A stretch of 64,000 bases of DNA from Pyrenophora tritici-repentis (lineage: Eukaryota > Ascomycota > Dothideomycetes > Pleosporales > Pleosporaceae). The notes below the pieces were generated by a model. The model did not search any database. It had not been told where the DNA came from and saw nothing but the letters and a program-made list of their open reading frames with translations. This document shows, piece by piece, positions 46,401 through 57,300 of the stretch (position 1 is the first letter of the stretch; each line of letters begins with the position of its first letter). The position numbers and the translations under genes are program-made. The stretch lies in the NCBI RefSeq assembly GCF_003171515.1, contig NC_089393.1, positions 2,728,001 through 2,792,000 of the forward strand, in the 5' to 3' direction.

Positions 46401-48480
46401 TTAGACTACTGCACGAGATGCTTAATTGCTGCTAGTCTTAGGTGGCTAAGTCTCTTGTGCTATAGCATCGCTAAAGTCTTCTTTAGTCCTCTCTACGTGC
46501 GTATTGTAATAGCTCTTATATAGATAAATGCCTAGGGTAGAGGACTATACTCTAATACCTACTAGCTAAAGGTTTCTAAGAGGTTACTAATAACTTAATT
46601 GTCTAGTCCTCGTAGGTTAGTTAGGTTTAATTTAGTATCCTACTAGATTCCTCTTTGCTATAACAGTTGGAAGGACACTAGATTATATACGATCTCTAGG
46701 TAGATTGCTATATCTCGCAGCATTAGCTTTGTTGTCCTATGCTAATATTGCAGCGTAATGTCTGTAGTCCTGTATCCCCGTATCTAAATCTTTATACTAC
46801 TAGCCTATATATAGTCTCTTAATAATAACGGGCGGTCGTTATATATCTAATCTAGATTACTTATAATATAGCACGTTGCTCCTAAATCAAGAATAAATAA
46901 TTGTGCGAGAGGGTACGTGTGCTTAGCTGTCCCACTCCGTGCGATAGTAGTGAGCGCAGCGTCTACGTCTGTAATCTTTTAGCCTTCTAGTTATTTAATT
47001 AGTGACTAAGAGAAATCTAGGGTTAGTGTATATAATTACTTTAGCACTAGTGTACGAGTATAGGGTCTACTTTATCTGCAGATTAGCTCTTAAAACGATA
47101 AATTATATTTATGTCTAAACTTAATAAGCTCGTTTATTGTCTTATTAGGTTGCTACTATTTTAGGGCAGTCTCTAGGTAGAGATAAAAGCATATTCTAAT
47201 ACTATAATATTATCTATATGCTTAGCATTGTACTCTAGTAGTAGTAAAAGAGTCTTGTTCTAAAGATCTCTTAAGCGTAGACTTTATGCTTCTAGCTTAT
47301 ACGTTAGTATTAGGGTCTACCCTAGTTTAGCGTTGTTTAGGAGGACGTCCCTAGTACGTTGTTAGCGAGGTCTGCCCTAGTTTTATTTTCATTAATTTAT
47401 TTTTATTAATAGCGCGGATTTTAAACTATAAGGCGTCCCTAATAGCTCCTAGTCGGATTCACTGCTAGTAAAAGTTAATCTATATAGTCTATCGTAAGCT
47501 GCTATTGTAGTGGAGGATTTTCCCACAGGAACGTGTGCTCGATGCAAGTATTCGAGATTAGATTGTTGAGAGAGAGAGTGTGTGTGTGTGGGTGTCTGAG
47601 TGATGTCCGATGGGATCCTTCGCGATCCCATATGGTTTCCACTGTCCGAGCGCCCTTCGGGTCCGTTCATTCCCACTTGCTCTACCACACTATAGCTACT
47701 TTATACTTCCCTAATCTAAGAGGATAGTTTATTATTATATGCTCTCGGAACCGTTTTACTATCTTCTTCTAGCTTATGCCTACTGCCCTACAATTATTAT
47801 CCTAAAAATTAGTAGCCTACATAGGTGTAGTTTTATTAACAGCTGCTAGGAAGTCTTTTATTGTTGTGCTAAGCTAGGATAGCTTAGGGACATTGTACGT
47901 CTCCGCGTAGGTTGCGTCTTAGTTATACTTAGCTAGCTACGTGTCCTATTGCGCCGCGCTTCTTATAGGCTGTAGGGCCGCAAGATAGCGCTCGCGTGCT
48001 TGGTCTTTCTCAGTCTCGTTATTAACCCCAACGGTTAGTTGTAGGTTGGCAATCCACTCGCGTAATGTCTTATCTATAAGACAGCATATACGTAGTAGGT
48101 GTAGTAAACACGCTTAATTAAATTAAGGTTATAATATGTTAGAAGCTTAATTACTCCTTTTCGTACTAGTGTTGGTCGCTCTTGTACTGCTCTATCGACA
48201 TACGATAGTACTCAAGATCTTCTTTAAATGCCTTTTGCCCGCTGCTAGACAGCTCGCTTAGGCGCTCTAGTTCTCCGATGCTAGCAGCTGCTTAGTAGTT
48301 AGCGAATACTAGGATTCTAATGTCTTTTGGCTCCCGAAGGGGCTAAGTAGTAGATTTTAGGTTAATCTTATCCCAAATATTGTGCGCTACGCAACGCGCT
48401 TATAGTTGCAGCATCTACCTAGTGTAGTCTGACTAGTCGCGTAAAGTCACGGTCGCGTCGCGGGTGGTAAATGTGGTCAT
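43485..48480 (-). pseudogene. Copia gag-pol polyprotein (RIP-degraded)
   Basis: The ATG at 48480 (minus) starts M-T-T-F-T-T-R-D, the same start as in the sister copy. The frame ends at 43485-43487. Gag, protease, integrase, RT (YVDDIIL near 44508-44530 on the complement) and RNase H are in Copia order, with stops at Gln and Trp codons throughout and one insertion of 184 bp in the gag region at 47506. Confidence 0.83.
47506..47689. repeat. 184-bp non-RIP insertion, solo-LTR-like
   Basis: Bounded by TGTAGTGGAGG and CTCTACCACA with the duplication CTAT at 47502-47505 and 47690-47693. It contains a GAGAGAGTGTGTGTGTGTGG microsatellite and an ATGGGATC/GATCCCAT hairpin (near 47609-47630). It has normal CpA content inside a RIP-saturated Copia; the sister copy at 14981 lacks it. 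The TG...CA ends and length fit a solo LTR of an element not otherwise present here. A SINE or MITE is possible. Confidence 0.7.
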
Positions 48481-48515
48481 TTTGGTAGGTAGGTAAAGGT
48501 AGTGAGACTCTTAAT

Positions 48516-48731
48516 TGTCAGATATTCACTCTCATCTAGAATACTGATGAAATAGATAATAATGGTGATAATATTAATAATTCATCGTGTCGTGGTTCTG
48601 TCTACGGTTGTGGGCACACCTAGGGGGTGCCAAGCCTTCCTGTGATCCGATTGGCTCTCTCAGATGCCGGGTCGCGCTAGTCTAACCTAGCGTCTGTACG
48701 CTCTCATCTTCAACAGTGCTATTATCTGACA
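48516..48731 (-). repeat. 5' LTR of Copia 43219-48731
   Basis: 216 bp, followed by ATAGG target duplication and the continuation of the interrupted older element. Confidence 0.9.
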
Positions 48732-48736
48732 ATAGG

Positions 48737-49163
48737 AATTGAAAGGAGAACTTATAATTATACAGCAGGCATATTTTTTAAAAAGGCTCGAACGTATAAG
48801 GTGTTATAGTTAAGAGCGACTAGACGAGCAGCTCTTATGCCTATAGAGGGGCGCGCTAGTTAGTGGCGGACTTATAGAGGATTAAAAAGATAGAGGGGCA
48901 CTACGATAAGTAATCTAACTTATGTGAATAGCAATCCGACCTTTTGAGACGGCGTCGGACTAGGGGGTGTGTCGCGGAAATAGACTTAATGTTGGACGTT
49001 AGATAATTTTATAATGAGATTGGGTCTTTCATACTCTAGATATATGCTAAGGTACTAGTCTATTATGTATAAATACTAGACTAGCCGTCTGATCTTTCTA
49101 ATCCTTAGAGCAATTAATGATCCCACTCTTAAACGAATCTAATCGGTGTCATCCCAGCTATCA
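48737..49163 (+). mobile_element. 3' end of an LTR retrotransposon with its LTR
   Basis: 48737-48969 is RIP-mutated internal sequence ending in the polypurine tract CTAGGGGGTG. 48970-49163 is a 194-bp LTR (TGTCGCGGAAAT...CTATCA) matching the solo LTR at 224-417. The position downstream of the Copia pol 36043-41400 in the same orientation suggests, but does not prove, that this is the 3' end of that element. Confidence 0.65.
48970..49163 (+). repeat. 194-bp LTR, second copy of the family at 224-417
   Basis: Same length and boundaries as the solo LTR at 224-417, here RIP-mutated. It contains a TATAAATA motif at about 49070, a plausible LTR promoter. Confidence 0.82.
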
Positions 49164-51564
49164 TAAGAATATATATATTTCTGCAACAAATAATACAGTA
49201 GTTAGTAGGTCTAGGTCGAGGTATCGTAGGATTAGTGCGCTAGTAAAGGCGCTTTTTAGGTTATTAAAGTCCTTTCGACAGTCGTCGTTAAAGAGGAATT
49301 TAACCTTCTTCTTAGTTAGGGCGATAAGCGGAGTAGTAAGGTAAGAGAAGTAATCTATAAACAATTAGTAGAAGTTTATAAACCTAAGGAAGGCTCGTAC
49401 GTACTTTACGTTACTTAGGTGTTCCTAGTCTGTTATAGCTTAGACTTTCTTAGAGTCTATTCGTATTCTATTAACTCTAATAACGTAGCTACGGCAAGTA
49501 CCTTTAGTCTAGTAAATTCGTATTTATTAATGTCAAGTTAAAGTCAAACTTCCTTAAAAGTGCCTAAGACTGCTCTAACGTGCTTCTTATATTCGTGTAG
49601 GCTCTTACTATAGATTAGGATGTCGTTGAGATACGCAGTATAGAATACATCTAAGAATAGACGTAACACGTTGTTCACGAAGTGCTAAAACGTACTTAGT
49701 ACGTTAGCCAATCTAAATAGTATAACTAAGCTTTCAAACAGGCTATAGTAAGTAATAAAAGTAGATAGCTATTTATTACTTGTAGCGATACGTAGGCAAT
49801 TAAAGGTAGCAATAATATGAAGCTTTAACGTGGTTCACAAGCGAGTCGCCACCCTAACCGAGTCGCCACCCCAACATAATCGTCGCGCCTGCGCAGCAAC
49901 TTTACGCAACACCACAATAAACTGCTATACTATACGCTATACTATAGGATTATTTAGAAGCGTCGCTATTATCTGCATCCTTAATTTCTGCCTTATAGGT
50001 GTAGGAGTTGTATCTAATCTCGCTACAACGGCCGCAGCGTCGCCCTACGCATACCCTCTTTATAGGCTCCTTACCCTCCTTATAACTACTACCCTCCCTT
50101 TTAGCAATTAGGTTAGATACCTTACTAACTATTCATACCTTCTTTGTCCGTATATAGCGTCTTTTATAGATCTTACGCTTTATAAGCGTATTAATAGCGT
50201 CTTAAAGGCAGCCTATTTCCTTCTACACTAAGACTATATTATAAGCTATCTAATAAGCGTCTTTACTTAGCTACTTAACCTGCTTATCTAATAAGCTTAC
50301 TAGTAACTTTTAGTAGTTTTGTATACAATTTTAAATTAGCTTAGATTGCGCCTCTACCTCGCGGGCGTTACGCGGTGTTTACGCCTCCTAGGCGATAATG
50401 CCTAGTATAGGTAGTATTAGCGTACGTAGCTATATATCTAGCTCTAATAACATCGCTTCTAGGTCGTATAAGACTAGCCTAGCGCCTTAAAACCTAGCGC
50501 AAATATTCTCTAGTGTAAACGTCTTCTTATAAGCTACTTTCAAGGCTAGTAGGAAAGTTTCCTTATTAATATAGTAGATGCGGCTATGTGCTAAGAGTAA
50601 GATCTTATCGCCGTACGTGCGCTTTAATAGCAAGTAGGGGACAACGTTAAGAGGCTATAGAAGGTGCGGCGAGTAAGGTAGTATATAGAGAGTAATAATC
50701 TTATTCTCCTTATAGTAGTTCTAGAATTCTATTAAGTAGTAGCTCTTATAGCTGTCGATAATAAGCAGCCTATACGCCCTAGTAGAAGACGCCTTTATAT
50801 AGGCGTTAAAGTACTTAAGCTAGGCTAGCGCGAGGTTATTATTAATCTAACTAGTAGAAGAGATAGTAATAATCTAATTGCGTGGCAGATCTGCGAACTA
50901 GAAGGTAATAAGGACTTTACCTATAAAGATTAAAAAAATGTAGGATAATACGCCCTATTATAGAGACGCCTTAGACTAGAGTTATCTACTCGCGATTGCT
51001 AGGCTACAGTATCTTCTATTTCCTAGGTTTCCCTAAGCCTATGACTATAAGCTAAGAAGATATTTTACCTATTATAAAGCCTAACTTATGAAAGTTCTTA
51101 GTGTCCTTATCTATAATACTATATTTCGTCTTTATTAATTAAACTAGGCTAAACTATAGCCTAATAACTACTAGATCCTCGTAGAAAGCATACTAGTAAT
51201 TATAAAGACGGCTCTAGCGCGTACGTAGCTTAGGTGTACGTTATATAAAGTTATTAACCTAGTTCTTACTTATAGGCTCGCTACTATAATCGCGTAGTAG
51301 TCTATTAGCTATATCTCGTACGTGTGCCTTTAAGGGCGGTATTCTATAGAAAGACTCGTCGCGTATAAGCTATATAATTACCTCCGTTTCTAGCTTTAAA
51401 AGGCGCTTTATATTTAGCTTATAATCGCGTTAAGGGCGTTGTCTAGCGCGTTAGTTGATAAGTGTTCTTTAGGGGACGTTATAGGTAGCTACAGCGCGTT
51501 TATTGCTTCGAAATTAATATAAATTAATATCTAAGAGAGTAAGCTGTAAATCACCCTTAGTATA

Positions 51565-53437
51565 ACGTACCTCACGGGCGAGTGGGCCACACGGGCGAGT
51601 GGGCCACTCCGCTAAGACCCCACCAAAACATACTGTTACCTACAGTACTTTCACAATGAGCCAACAACAAAACAATCTACCAGCTTTAAAAGAGGCTCGA
51701 TTACAGCTTGCTCTCAAGGCTATCGAACGCGACGCGACGCTGTCGCAGAGACGCGCTGCAGCTATCTACAACGTATCTCGAGTAACTCTTGGGCGCCGAC
51801 GCGCTGGAATACCTCTTCGGAGCGATTGTACGCCTAACTCAATGAACCTCCTTAAGACAGAGGAGGATGTAATTGTCCAGCATATCCTTGACCTCGACGC
51901 GCGAGGATTTCCGCCCCGACTTGCTGCTGTGCAGGATATGGCTAATTCTTTGTTGGCTGAGCGCCACCGCGACCCTGTTGGTCAGAACTGGGCTGCAACC
52001 TTCGTCAAACGTCGCCCTGAGCTTAAGGTCAAATTCAATCGCAAGTATGACTACAAGCGAGCCCTCTGTGAGGATCCTGAGGTTATACAAGGCTGGTTCC
52101 GACTTGTGGAGAACACAAAGGCCAAGTACGGTATCCTTGATGAGGACACCCACAACTTTGACGAGTCTGGCTTCATGATGGGCATGATATCAACTGGAGC
52201 AGTAGTCACAGGCTCTGAGCGTCGAGGACGACCAAAGAGCGTTCAGCAGGGCAATCGCGAGTGGGCTACAGTGATCCAGGGTATCAACGCGACTGGGTGG
52301 GCAATCCCACCTTTTATCATCTTCAAAGGCAAGAACCACCTCTCTGCCTGGTACAAGGAAGATAACCTACCTCGCGACTGGGTTATTGCAGTCTCTGAGA
52401 ACGGCTGGACAACAAACAAGCTTGGTCTAGAGTGGTTAAAGCACTTTGACGCTCACACAAAGAAGAGGACTGTAGGAAACTATCGTCTGCTTATTATCGA
52501 CGGCCACGAGAGCCACGACTCGCTCGATTTCCAGCAGTACTGCAAGGATCACAACATTATTACTCTCTGCATGCCTCCTCACTCGTCGCACCTACTACAG
52601 CCTCTTGATGTGGGGTGTTTCTCGCCTTTGAAGACAGCGTATGGCCGCCAAGCCGAGGATCTAATGCGCAACAAGATCACCCATATCACTAAACTAGAGT
52701 TCCTACCGTGCTTTAAAGGCGCTTTTGACGCTGCGATTACAAAGGCCAATATACAAGGAAGCTTTCGAGGCGCTGGCTTAGTCCCATTTAATCCAGAGGC
52801 TGTGATATCGACGCTTGACGTGCGGCTGCGCACTCCACTGCTACCTACCGTCGAGGACGGTCCCTGGCAGTCGCAAACTCCAAGCAATACCCTAGAACTT
52901 GGGTCGCAATCAAAGCTGATTCAAGAGAGGATTCGAAGACATGTAGATAGCTCACCTACGTATATGGTTGAGGCGATCAAAAGCCTGTCAAAAGGTGCAG
53001 AGATGATAGCGCATTCTCTGGTGTTAATGACCAAGCGCAACGCTGAGCTCCAAGCCGCCAACGAGGCCTCAAGTAAGCGTAGATCATATAAAAGGAAGCG
53101 CTTACAGCAGCAAGGGACCTTAACAATTGATGAGGGCGTGCGACTGACGACTCTTAAGGAGTTTGGGGCATGTAGTGATAGGAAGAAGGCGAAGAAGAGA
53201 GTGCGCGTTGAGGCAGGCGAGCCTAGCCAACGACGCTGTGGACGCTGCGGCGAGGCAGGACATAATATGCGCACATGTAGGCAAGAAGCAGCGATAGATT
53301 CTGAGTAGAATAGCCTATTACGATTTCTATTTACTATCTTTGACGGTGCTATATAGTCGTGTACAGTCGTGGTTTTAATGGGGTCTTAGCGCAGGTGGCC
53401 CACTCGCCCGTGTGGCCCACTCGCCCGTTAGGTACGT
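51565..53437 (+). mobile_element. Intact pogo-like DNA transposon, family 3
   Basis: 1873 bp with near-perfect inverted repeats of about 57 bp (51565-51621 and 53380-53437) starting ACGTACCT(C/A)ACGGGCGAG, and TA on both sides. Each repeat has two tandem copies of CACGGGCGAGTGGGC. No RIP. It lies inside the 5' region of a RIP-degraded family-1 relative. Confidence 0.94.
51656..53308 (+). CDS. Pogo/Fot1-like transposase, 550 aa
   Basis: Same length and architecture as the transposase at 37092-38744 and clearly homologous. Helix-turn-helix RAAAIYNVSRVTLGRRRAG at about 35-55; catalytic Asp in NFDESGF (about 169), LLIIDGHESH (about 283) and [10 protein letters not shown] (about 319), spaced as DD35D; a C-terminal zinc knuckle CGRCGEAGHNMRTC at about 527-540. 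The start ATG at 51656 (MSQQQNN) follows the terminal repeat and gives the same length as its relative. An upstream GTG in the same frame lies inside the terminal repeat and is not used as the start here. The gene looks functional. Confidence 0.95.
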   Translation: MSQQQNNLPALKEARLQLALKAIERDATLSQRRAAAIYNVSRVTLGRRRAGIPLRSDCTPNSMNLLKTEEDVIVQHILDLDARGFPPRLAAVQDMANSLLAERHRDPVGQNWAATFVKRRPELKVKFNRKYDYKRALCEDPEVIQGWFRLVENTKAKYGILDEDTHNFDESGFMMGMISTGAVVTGSERRGRPKSVQQGNREWATVIQGINATGWAIPPFIIFKGKNHLSAWYKEDNLPRDWVIAVSENGWTTNKLGLEWLKHFDAHTKKRTVGNYRLLIIDGHESHDSLDFQQYCKDHNIITLCMPPHSSHLLQPLDVGCFSPLKTAYGRQAEDLMRNKITHITKLEFLPCFKGAFDAAITKANIQGSFRGAGLVPFNPEAVISTLDVRLRTPLLPTVEDGPWQSQTPSNTLELGSQSKLIQERIRRHVDSSPTYMVEAIKSLSKGAEMIAHSLVLMTKRNAELQAANEASSKRRSYKRKRLQQQGTLTIDEGVRLTTLKEFGACSDRKKAKKRVRVEAGEPSQRRCGRCGEAGHNMRTCRQEAAIDSE

Positions 53438-53670
53438 TAGGACTTTTCTAATTGATGTAGATGTAGCATTGCATAAAGTTGCTGCTTAGGCGCGGCGATT
53501 GTGTTAGGGTGGCGACTTGGTCAGGGTGGCGACTCGCTTGTGAACCACGTTATATAGTACTTTACTTTGCCTAGTTAGCTTAAGTTCTCTTAAATTAGTA
53601 GAATTAGGTATTCGTTCTTAATAGTAATAGCGTTGAGTGCCTAGTAGTCTATATAGTATTAGAGACTACC

Positions 53671-53867
53671 TGTTGGAAGGCCTTGTACGATCGTACGGTG
53701 AATAACAGTAGCTAAGGTAATCTTGTGTATTGGTATTCTGGTGTATGATGATTCTACGAATGTGGGGGCTACGAAGGTATACATAGCGTTGGGTCCGAGT
53801 TGGGCCGAAGTAGGATCGAGGCGGTACATTGGGCCTTATTAGGCGACACACCGTGTGTATGCCGACA
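53671..53867 (-). repeat. 3' LTR of Copia 53671-59671
   Basis: 197 bp, preceded on the minus strand by a purine-rich AAGAAAAGATTGCCAG. Contains the palindrome CGTACGATCGTACG near its minus-strand 3' end. Confidence 0.94.
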
Positions 53868-53961
53868 CTGGCAATCTTTTCTTATTGTAACGACTGATGT
53901 AAGGAAAAACGGGTCTTCTAAAAAGGGCACAATGAGAGGGATTCCAAATAGGCATATGTGC

Positions 53962-56900
53962 CTACTCCGTAGGTCGCTGCACAGATCCCTCTACTCGGAT
54001 TGACAGCTTGTTGCTTTCGATGAAACGTTCTAACGCGCGATTTGGTGTTGCTTTCGTGAATGCGTCCGCGGGGTTGTCCTCTCCGTTGATCCAGCGGATC
54101 TCAGTGATCTCGCGACGCTCGTATGACTGCCGAAGCGCCATGATGTCGATCATCAGTCGCTTCTCAGCAGTTGTTCCGAGTTTGACGAGGCATTCATACA
54201 AGGAGTATGAATCCGTACACACAATAAGTGGGATCGGTGGTAGACCTAGGCGTCCTGTAATTATCTTGAGGGTTGTTAGGATAGCGATAGCGATGTCGAC
54301 ACCGCTAACCATGCCGTACGTTTCTGAGGCAAGAACGCTCCGGGTAACGCGTTTGCATTTGGTCGAACTCCAATGGATTACGTTACCACGAATATCAAAC
54401 GTGCTGTCTTGTCGACTCGACTCATTCGCAAGGATAAGTAGGTACCCTAGCTGTGAGCTAAGGTCTTGGTTGTTCGCGAAGGATCCGTCTGTGAACACTA
54501 CCAGCTTTGCTGTAGCGAGGTCGAGAGGGACGTATCGCAGGCCTCGTTGTATGCTCTCAGATTGCCACTGCAGCCGGCGGTTAAGCTTCACGTATTCTGT
54601 GTCCTTAGGTTGTTGTATTTGCGCAGCCGCGGAAAGATCGAACGATGCTTCAGGTTGGCATATCGACGCAATGTACGCGCCACGCGCGCGCTGCTCCATG
54701 TACTTCTGTGCTCGGTTTGCTGCCTTCGGATCAATGATTTCGATCTTGGCACCTTGTCCCTTCTGCGTAAGTAGAATCGTGTCTCCGCGCAACGTTAGAG
54801 TACATCCGTTGAACTCGAGTGATACTTCTTTGGACAGTCTCTCCTTGGGCTTAGCTCGAAAATTGGCTTTCTGGAGCGCAGCGTCTTCTGCACCAGAGAA
54901 TGCAGGCGTCCCAATCGCGAGAGTATCGTCTGTCTGCAGGCCCACTATTCCAAACGCTTCCCGTCTCCCGTTCGTGATCAGGAGGCACGGGTCATACGTT
55001 GATGTAGCCATGTCGAGCTCCTTGCAGTGGTGTCCTTGGTACGTAGCAAACCAGTGGACTCCTGCTTCCGCGATTCCATAGAGTGGCTTGATTACGCGAA
55101 TAATTGTTCCCTTGGGATACTTTGTTATAAGCTCCTTTGGGAGGTGCGCTAAAACCGTGCGGAATAGCTCTGTTTGTGCCTGTGGGTACGCTTGCGTGAT
55201 ATCTCGTAGTTCCACAACCATGCCCTCATCGAGTAATGCAGGCGCTAGGGCTAGAATCAGGCGCTGGCTGGCTCGTTGGATGGTTGGCGACTGCGTCAGG
55301 ATCTCGTGTTTGCCCTCGTCATTGTAACCTTGAACAACGAGGCGTGATTTCTCGTACGGGACCATGGTCTTGCCTTTGACTTCGCGGACCATGCGCGATT
55401 TGAAGATACGATACCCGCCGTGTAGAGTTGGATCAAACAGCTCAAAACTGAATACTCCACGGCCGACGAGGTCGTCGATCTCCTTCTGATCGGATGCTTC
55501 GAATGGAGCGCCCGGGACGTTAATCACGCCGTCATTGCGTAGCTTGACGGCCAGGGCGTAATCGTCCTCCTCCTTCTTCGACAGGTACTGCACCTTGGGC
55601 TTGTTCTTTGATCCAGGTGGGCGGCCCCGCTTGCGCGGCTGAGCCGCTTGGTTGGCTTCCGCCGGTGGTACCGGTAGTGGCGGTTCATCAGCAATCGCTT
55701 CGTCTGTGGTCGGAGATCCACCTGTGCCTTGATCTGCGCCGTCTATCGCTGTAGTCAGATCGCGATAGTACGGTTTTACGACAGTGGATCGGAACGTCGT
55801 TGGGCCGTTGATCATGTCTACAGTAACATCGTGGTCCTTCATATCGATGACTCTATACGGCCCTTGCCATCCATTCTTCTCGCGCCATACCATCACCTCA
55901 CTCTGAAGAGGCAGTGACAGTACCCCGTCTGTAGTAGGCCCATTCCTGGTACCAAGTGCGTTGCTCACCGCATGTTCCGCTGAGGCCTTCCGCAGCGCCC
56001 TCATCGCTTTCTGGATTGCCTCCGCGCGATGGGTTATCGAGGGAGATGGTGGTGAATCCATGGATATCCGGGGGTATGCACCGAAGACGAGCAGCGTGGG
56101 TACGAGCCCGTCTGGGCCTGCGGTGTCGTTGACGGCCTTGACTGCCATCTGCAACACTGCGGCGTCGCTGGTGCCAGTGTCAAGCTCTGTCCTCAGGATC
56201 TCGTACACGCGTCTGAGCGGTGCGTGGTATCTTTCTACCTTGCCGATAGACCAATGGGCCTCGGTTGGCACTTGTTTACATGTGATTCCCATGATCTTCG
56301 CCTCTGATCTGAATTCGACTGACGCGAAGTTGGTGCCGGCGTCGTGGGTGACGATATCTGGCGGCCCTTGGTATGTATCAATCCAGAGCAGGCGGAGTGC
56401 TTCCCAGGTGTCTTTCGCGCTCATAGACGGTAGAAATCGCGCGCCGTTGAATGTTGTAGCCGAATCGATCACGTGAAGCACTGGTTTCCCACTCAGATAC
56501 ATCACATCTACGAGGATCTCGAAGTTGAATTCCCGATCATCTTTCAGCCTAAACTTGAATCGGCGCGGCGCTGGATCATGCGCTTGGCAGTGATGGCAGA
56601 ACGTTTGGATCTCTCGGAGCAGCCGTTCATCCACGTCCTCGTGTCCTGCGCGTTTGAGCAATCGTATCAGCCGTTCGACGGCTGGATGCCCGAACCTCCG
56701 GTGTAAGCGTCGGAGCTCAGTCTCCGTAAGGAATACGCGCGCGCGCTCTGCCTTGCTTAGGTGGAACCACGGGTGTCCCCATTTGCGAATCACTGGAAAG
56801 GTAGCTTTTCCTTGTACCAGCTGGTCCGTAGTATTGTTGAAGTACACGTGGAGCCGGTCCATGTCTTTCAGACAGAGGAGAAACGGGGTGGGTGCGTTCA

Positions 56901-57300
56901 AGACCTCAAATTTGATCTTTCCAATCTGTGTCGATACATGTGCGGTTCCAATCGAAGTAGTGACGCTTCCTTTGCCAAATTGCACAGATGCGTTTCCAGC
57001 AGTAGACGTATCTAGAGTTACGGTGGGGTCCTCAGTTTGGAGCGCCCAGAACTGCTCCTTTCCGGCTGTCGATACATTTGAGGCACCAGTGTCAGGAAGA
57101 ATGCCTTGGTACGTGATTCGCGAGTATCGATCCTCGATAAGGAACTGCGTTGCGGGCGTAATAGGCTCCTTGCACCTGTAGACGTCTTCTCCAGTCACGT
57201 GGTGCAAAAAGGCCTGATCTGTGAGGTACTTAACTGCCAATCTTTGGTCCTCATCATCTTCGTCTTGCTCCTCTAGGAAGAACTGGTCGACTTCTTCCCC
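53962..57300 (-). CDS. Copia pol (protease-integrase-RT-RNase H)
   Basis: The first Met of this frame is at 57240 (MAVKYLTDQAFLHH), but the homologous frame opens earlier, at least at 57300 (EEVDQFFLEEQDEDDED), so translation most likely depends on the upstream gag frame. Order: protease LPDTGASNVS; integrase zinc site HRRFGHP...CHHC; integrase Asp in LVDVM, Asp in THDAGTNF and Glu in GKVERYH; AT-hook RKRGRPPGSKNK; RT with RDITQAYPQ and QTDDTLA; RNase H from TDGSF to NPADAFTK. The stop is at 53962. All catalytic residues are kept, with 1092 residues counted from the Met. Confidence 0.9.
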   Translation of the reverse strand, partial: GEEVDQFFLEEQDEDDEDQRLAVKYLTDQAFLHHVTGEDVYRCKEPITPATQFLIEDRYSRITYQGILPDTGASNVSTAGKEQFWALQTEDPTVTLDTSTAGNASVQFGKGSVTTSIGTAHVSTQIGKIKFEVLNAPTPFLLCLKDMDRLHVYFNNTTDQLVQGKATFPVIRKWGHPWFHLSKAERARVFLTETELRRLHRRFGHPAVERLIRLLKRAGHEDVDERLLREIQTFCHHCQAHDPAPRRFKFRLKDDREFNFEILVDVMYLSGKPVLHVIDSATTFNGARFLPSMSAKDTWEALRLLWIDTYQGPPDIVTHDAGTNFASVEFRSEAKIMGITCKQVPTEAHWSIGKVERYHAPLRRVYEILRTELDTGTSDAAVLQMAVKAVNDTAGPDGLVPTLLVFGAYPRISMDSPPSPSITHRAEAIQKAMRALRKASAEHAVSNALGTRNGPTTDGVLSLPLQSEVMVWREKNGWQGPYRVIDMKDHDVTVDMINGPTTFRSTVVKPYYRDLTTAIDGADQGTGGSPTTDEAIADEPPLPVPPAEANQAAQPRKRGRPPGSKNKPKVQYLSKKEEDDYALAVKLRNDGVINVPGAPFEASDQKEIDDLVGRGVFSFELFDPTLHGGYRIFKSRMVREVKGKTMVPYEKSRLVVQGYNDEGKHEILTQSPTIQRASQRLILALAPALLDEGMVVELRDITQAYPQAQTELFRTVLAHLPKELITKYPKGTIIRVIKPLYGIAEAGVHWFATYQGHHCKELDMATSTYDPCLLITNGRREAFGIVGLQTDDTLAIGTPAFSGAEDAALQKANFRAKPKERLSKEVSLEFNGCTLTLRGDTILLTQKGQGAKIEIIDPKAANRAQKYMEQRARGAYIASICQPEASFDLSAAAQIQQPKDTEYVKLNRRLQWQSESIQRGLRYVPLDLATAKLVVFTDGSFANNQDLSSQLGYLLILANESSRQDSTFDIRGNVIHWSSTKCKRVTRSVLASETYGMVSGVDIAIAILTTLKIITGRLGLPPIPLIVCTDSYSLYECLVKLGTTAEKRLMIDIMALRQSYERREITEIRWINGEDNPADAFTKATPNRALERFIESNKLSIRVEGSVQRPTE

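Larger units (their letters stand above)
43219..48731 (-). mobile_element. Complete RIP-degraded Copia element, minus orientation
   Basis: LTRs of 216 bp at 43219-43434 and 48516-48731 (TGTCAGATATTCAC...GACA). The target duplication is ATAGG at 43214-43218 and 48732-48736. It is 5513 bp, including a 184-bp foreign insertion at 47506-47689. It is very similar to the element at 14981-20291 but more mutated in places. Confidence 0.94.
49828..53550 (-). mobile_element. RIP-degraded pogo-like element (family 1) containing an intact family-3 element
   Basis: Ends ACGTGGTTCACAAGCGAG and its inverse, with TA at 49826-49827 and 53551-53552. Without the nested element it is 1848 bp. The minus-strand transposase carries the C-terminal Cys-rich knuckle near 50020-50050 and the helix-turn-helix near 51430-51470, with stops throughout. 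Bases 50505-50530 represent the uninterrupted version of the target site used by the Copia at 23543-29710. Confidence 0.9.

Noticed and set aside
47570..47592. Microsatellite as an independent feature
   Set aside because: It is part of the 184-bp insertion and is described there.
51599..51655. Upstream extension of the family-3 transposase
   Set aside because: It would begin with GTG inside the terminal inverted repeat; the ATG at 51656 gives the same 550-residue length as the family-2 protein.
54008..55081. A 357-codon plus-strand frame
   Set aside because: It is antisense to the intact Copia RT and RNase H and arises from that coding sequence; it has no recognisable domain of its own.
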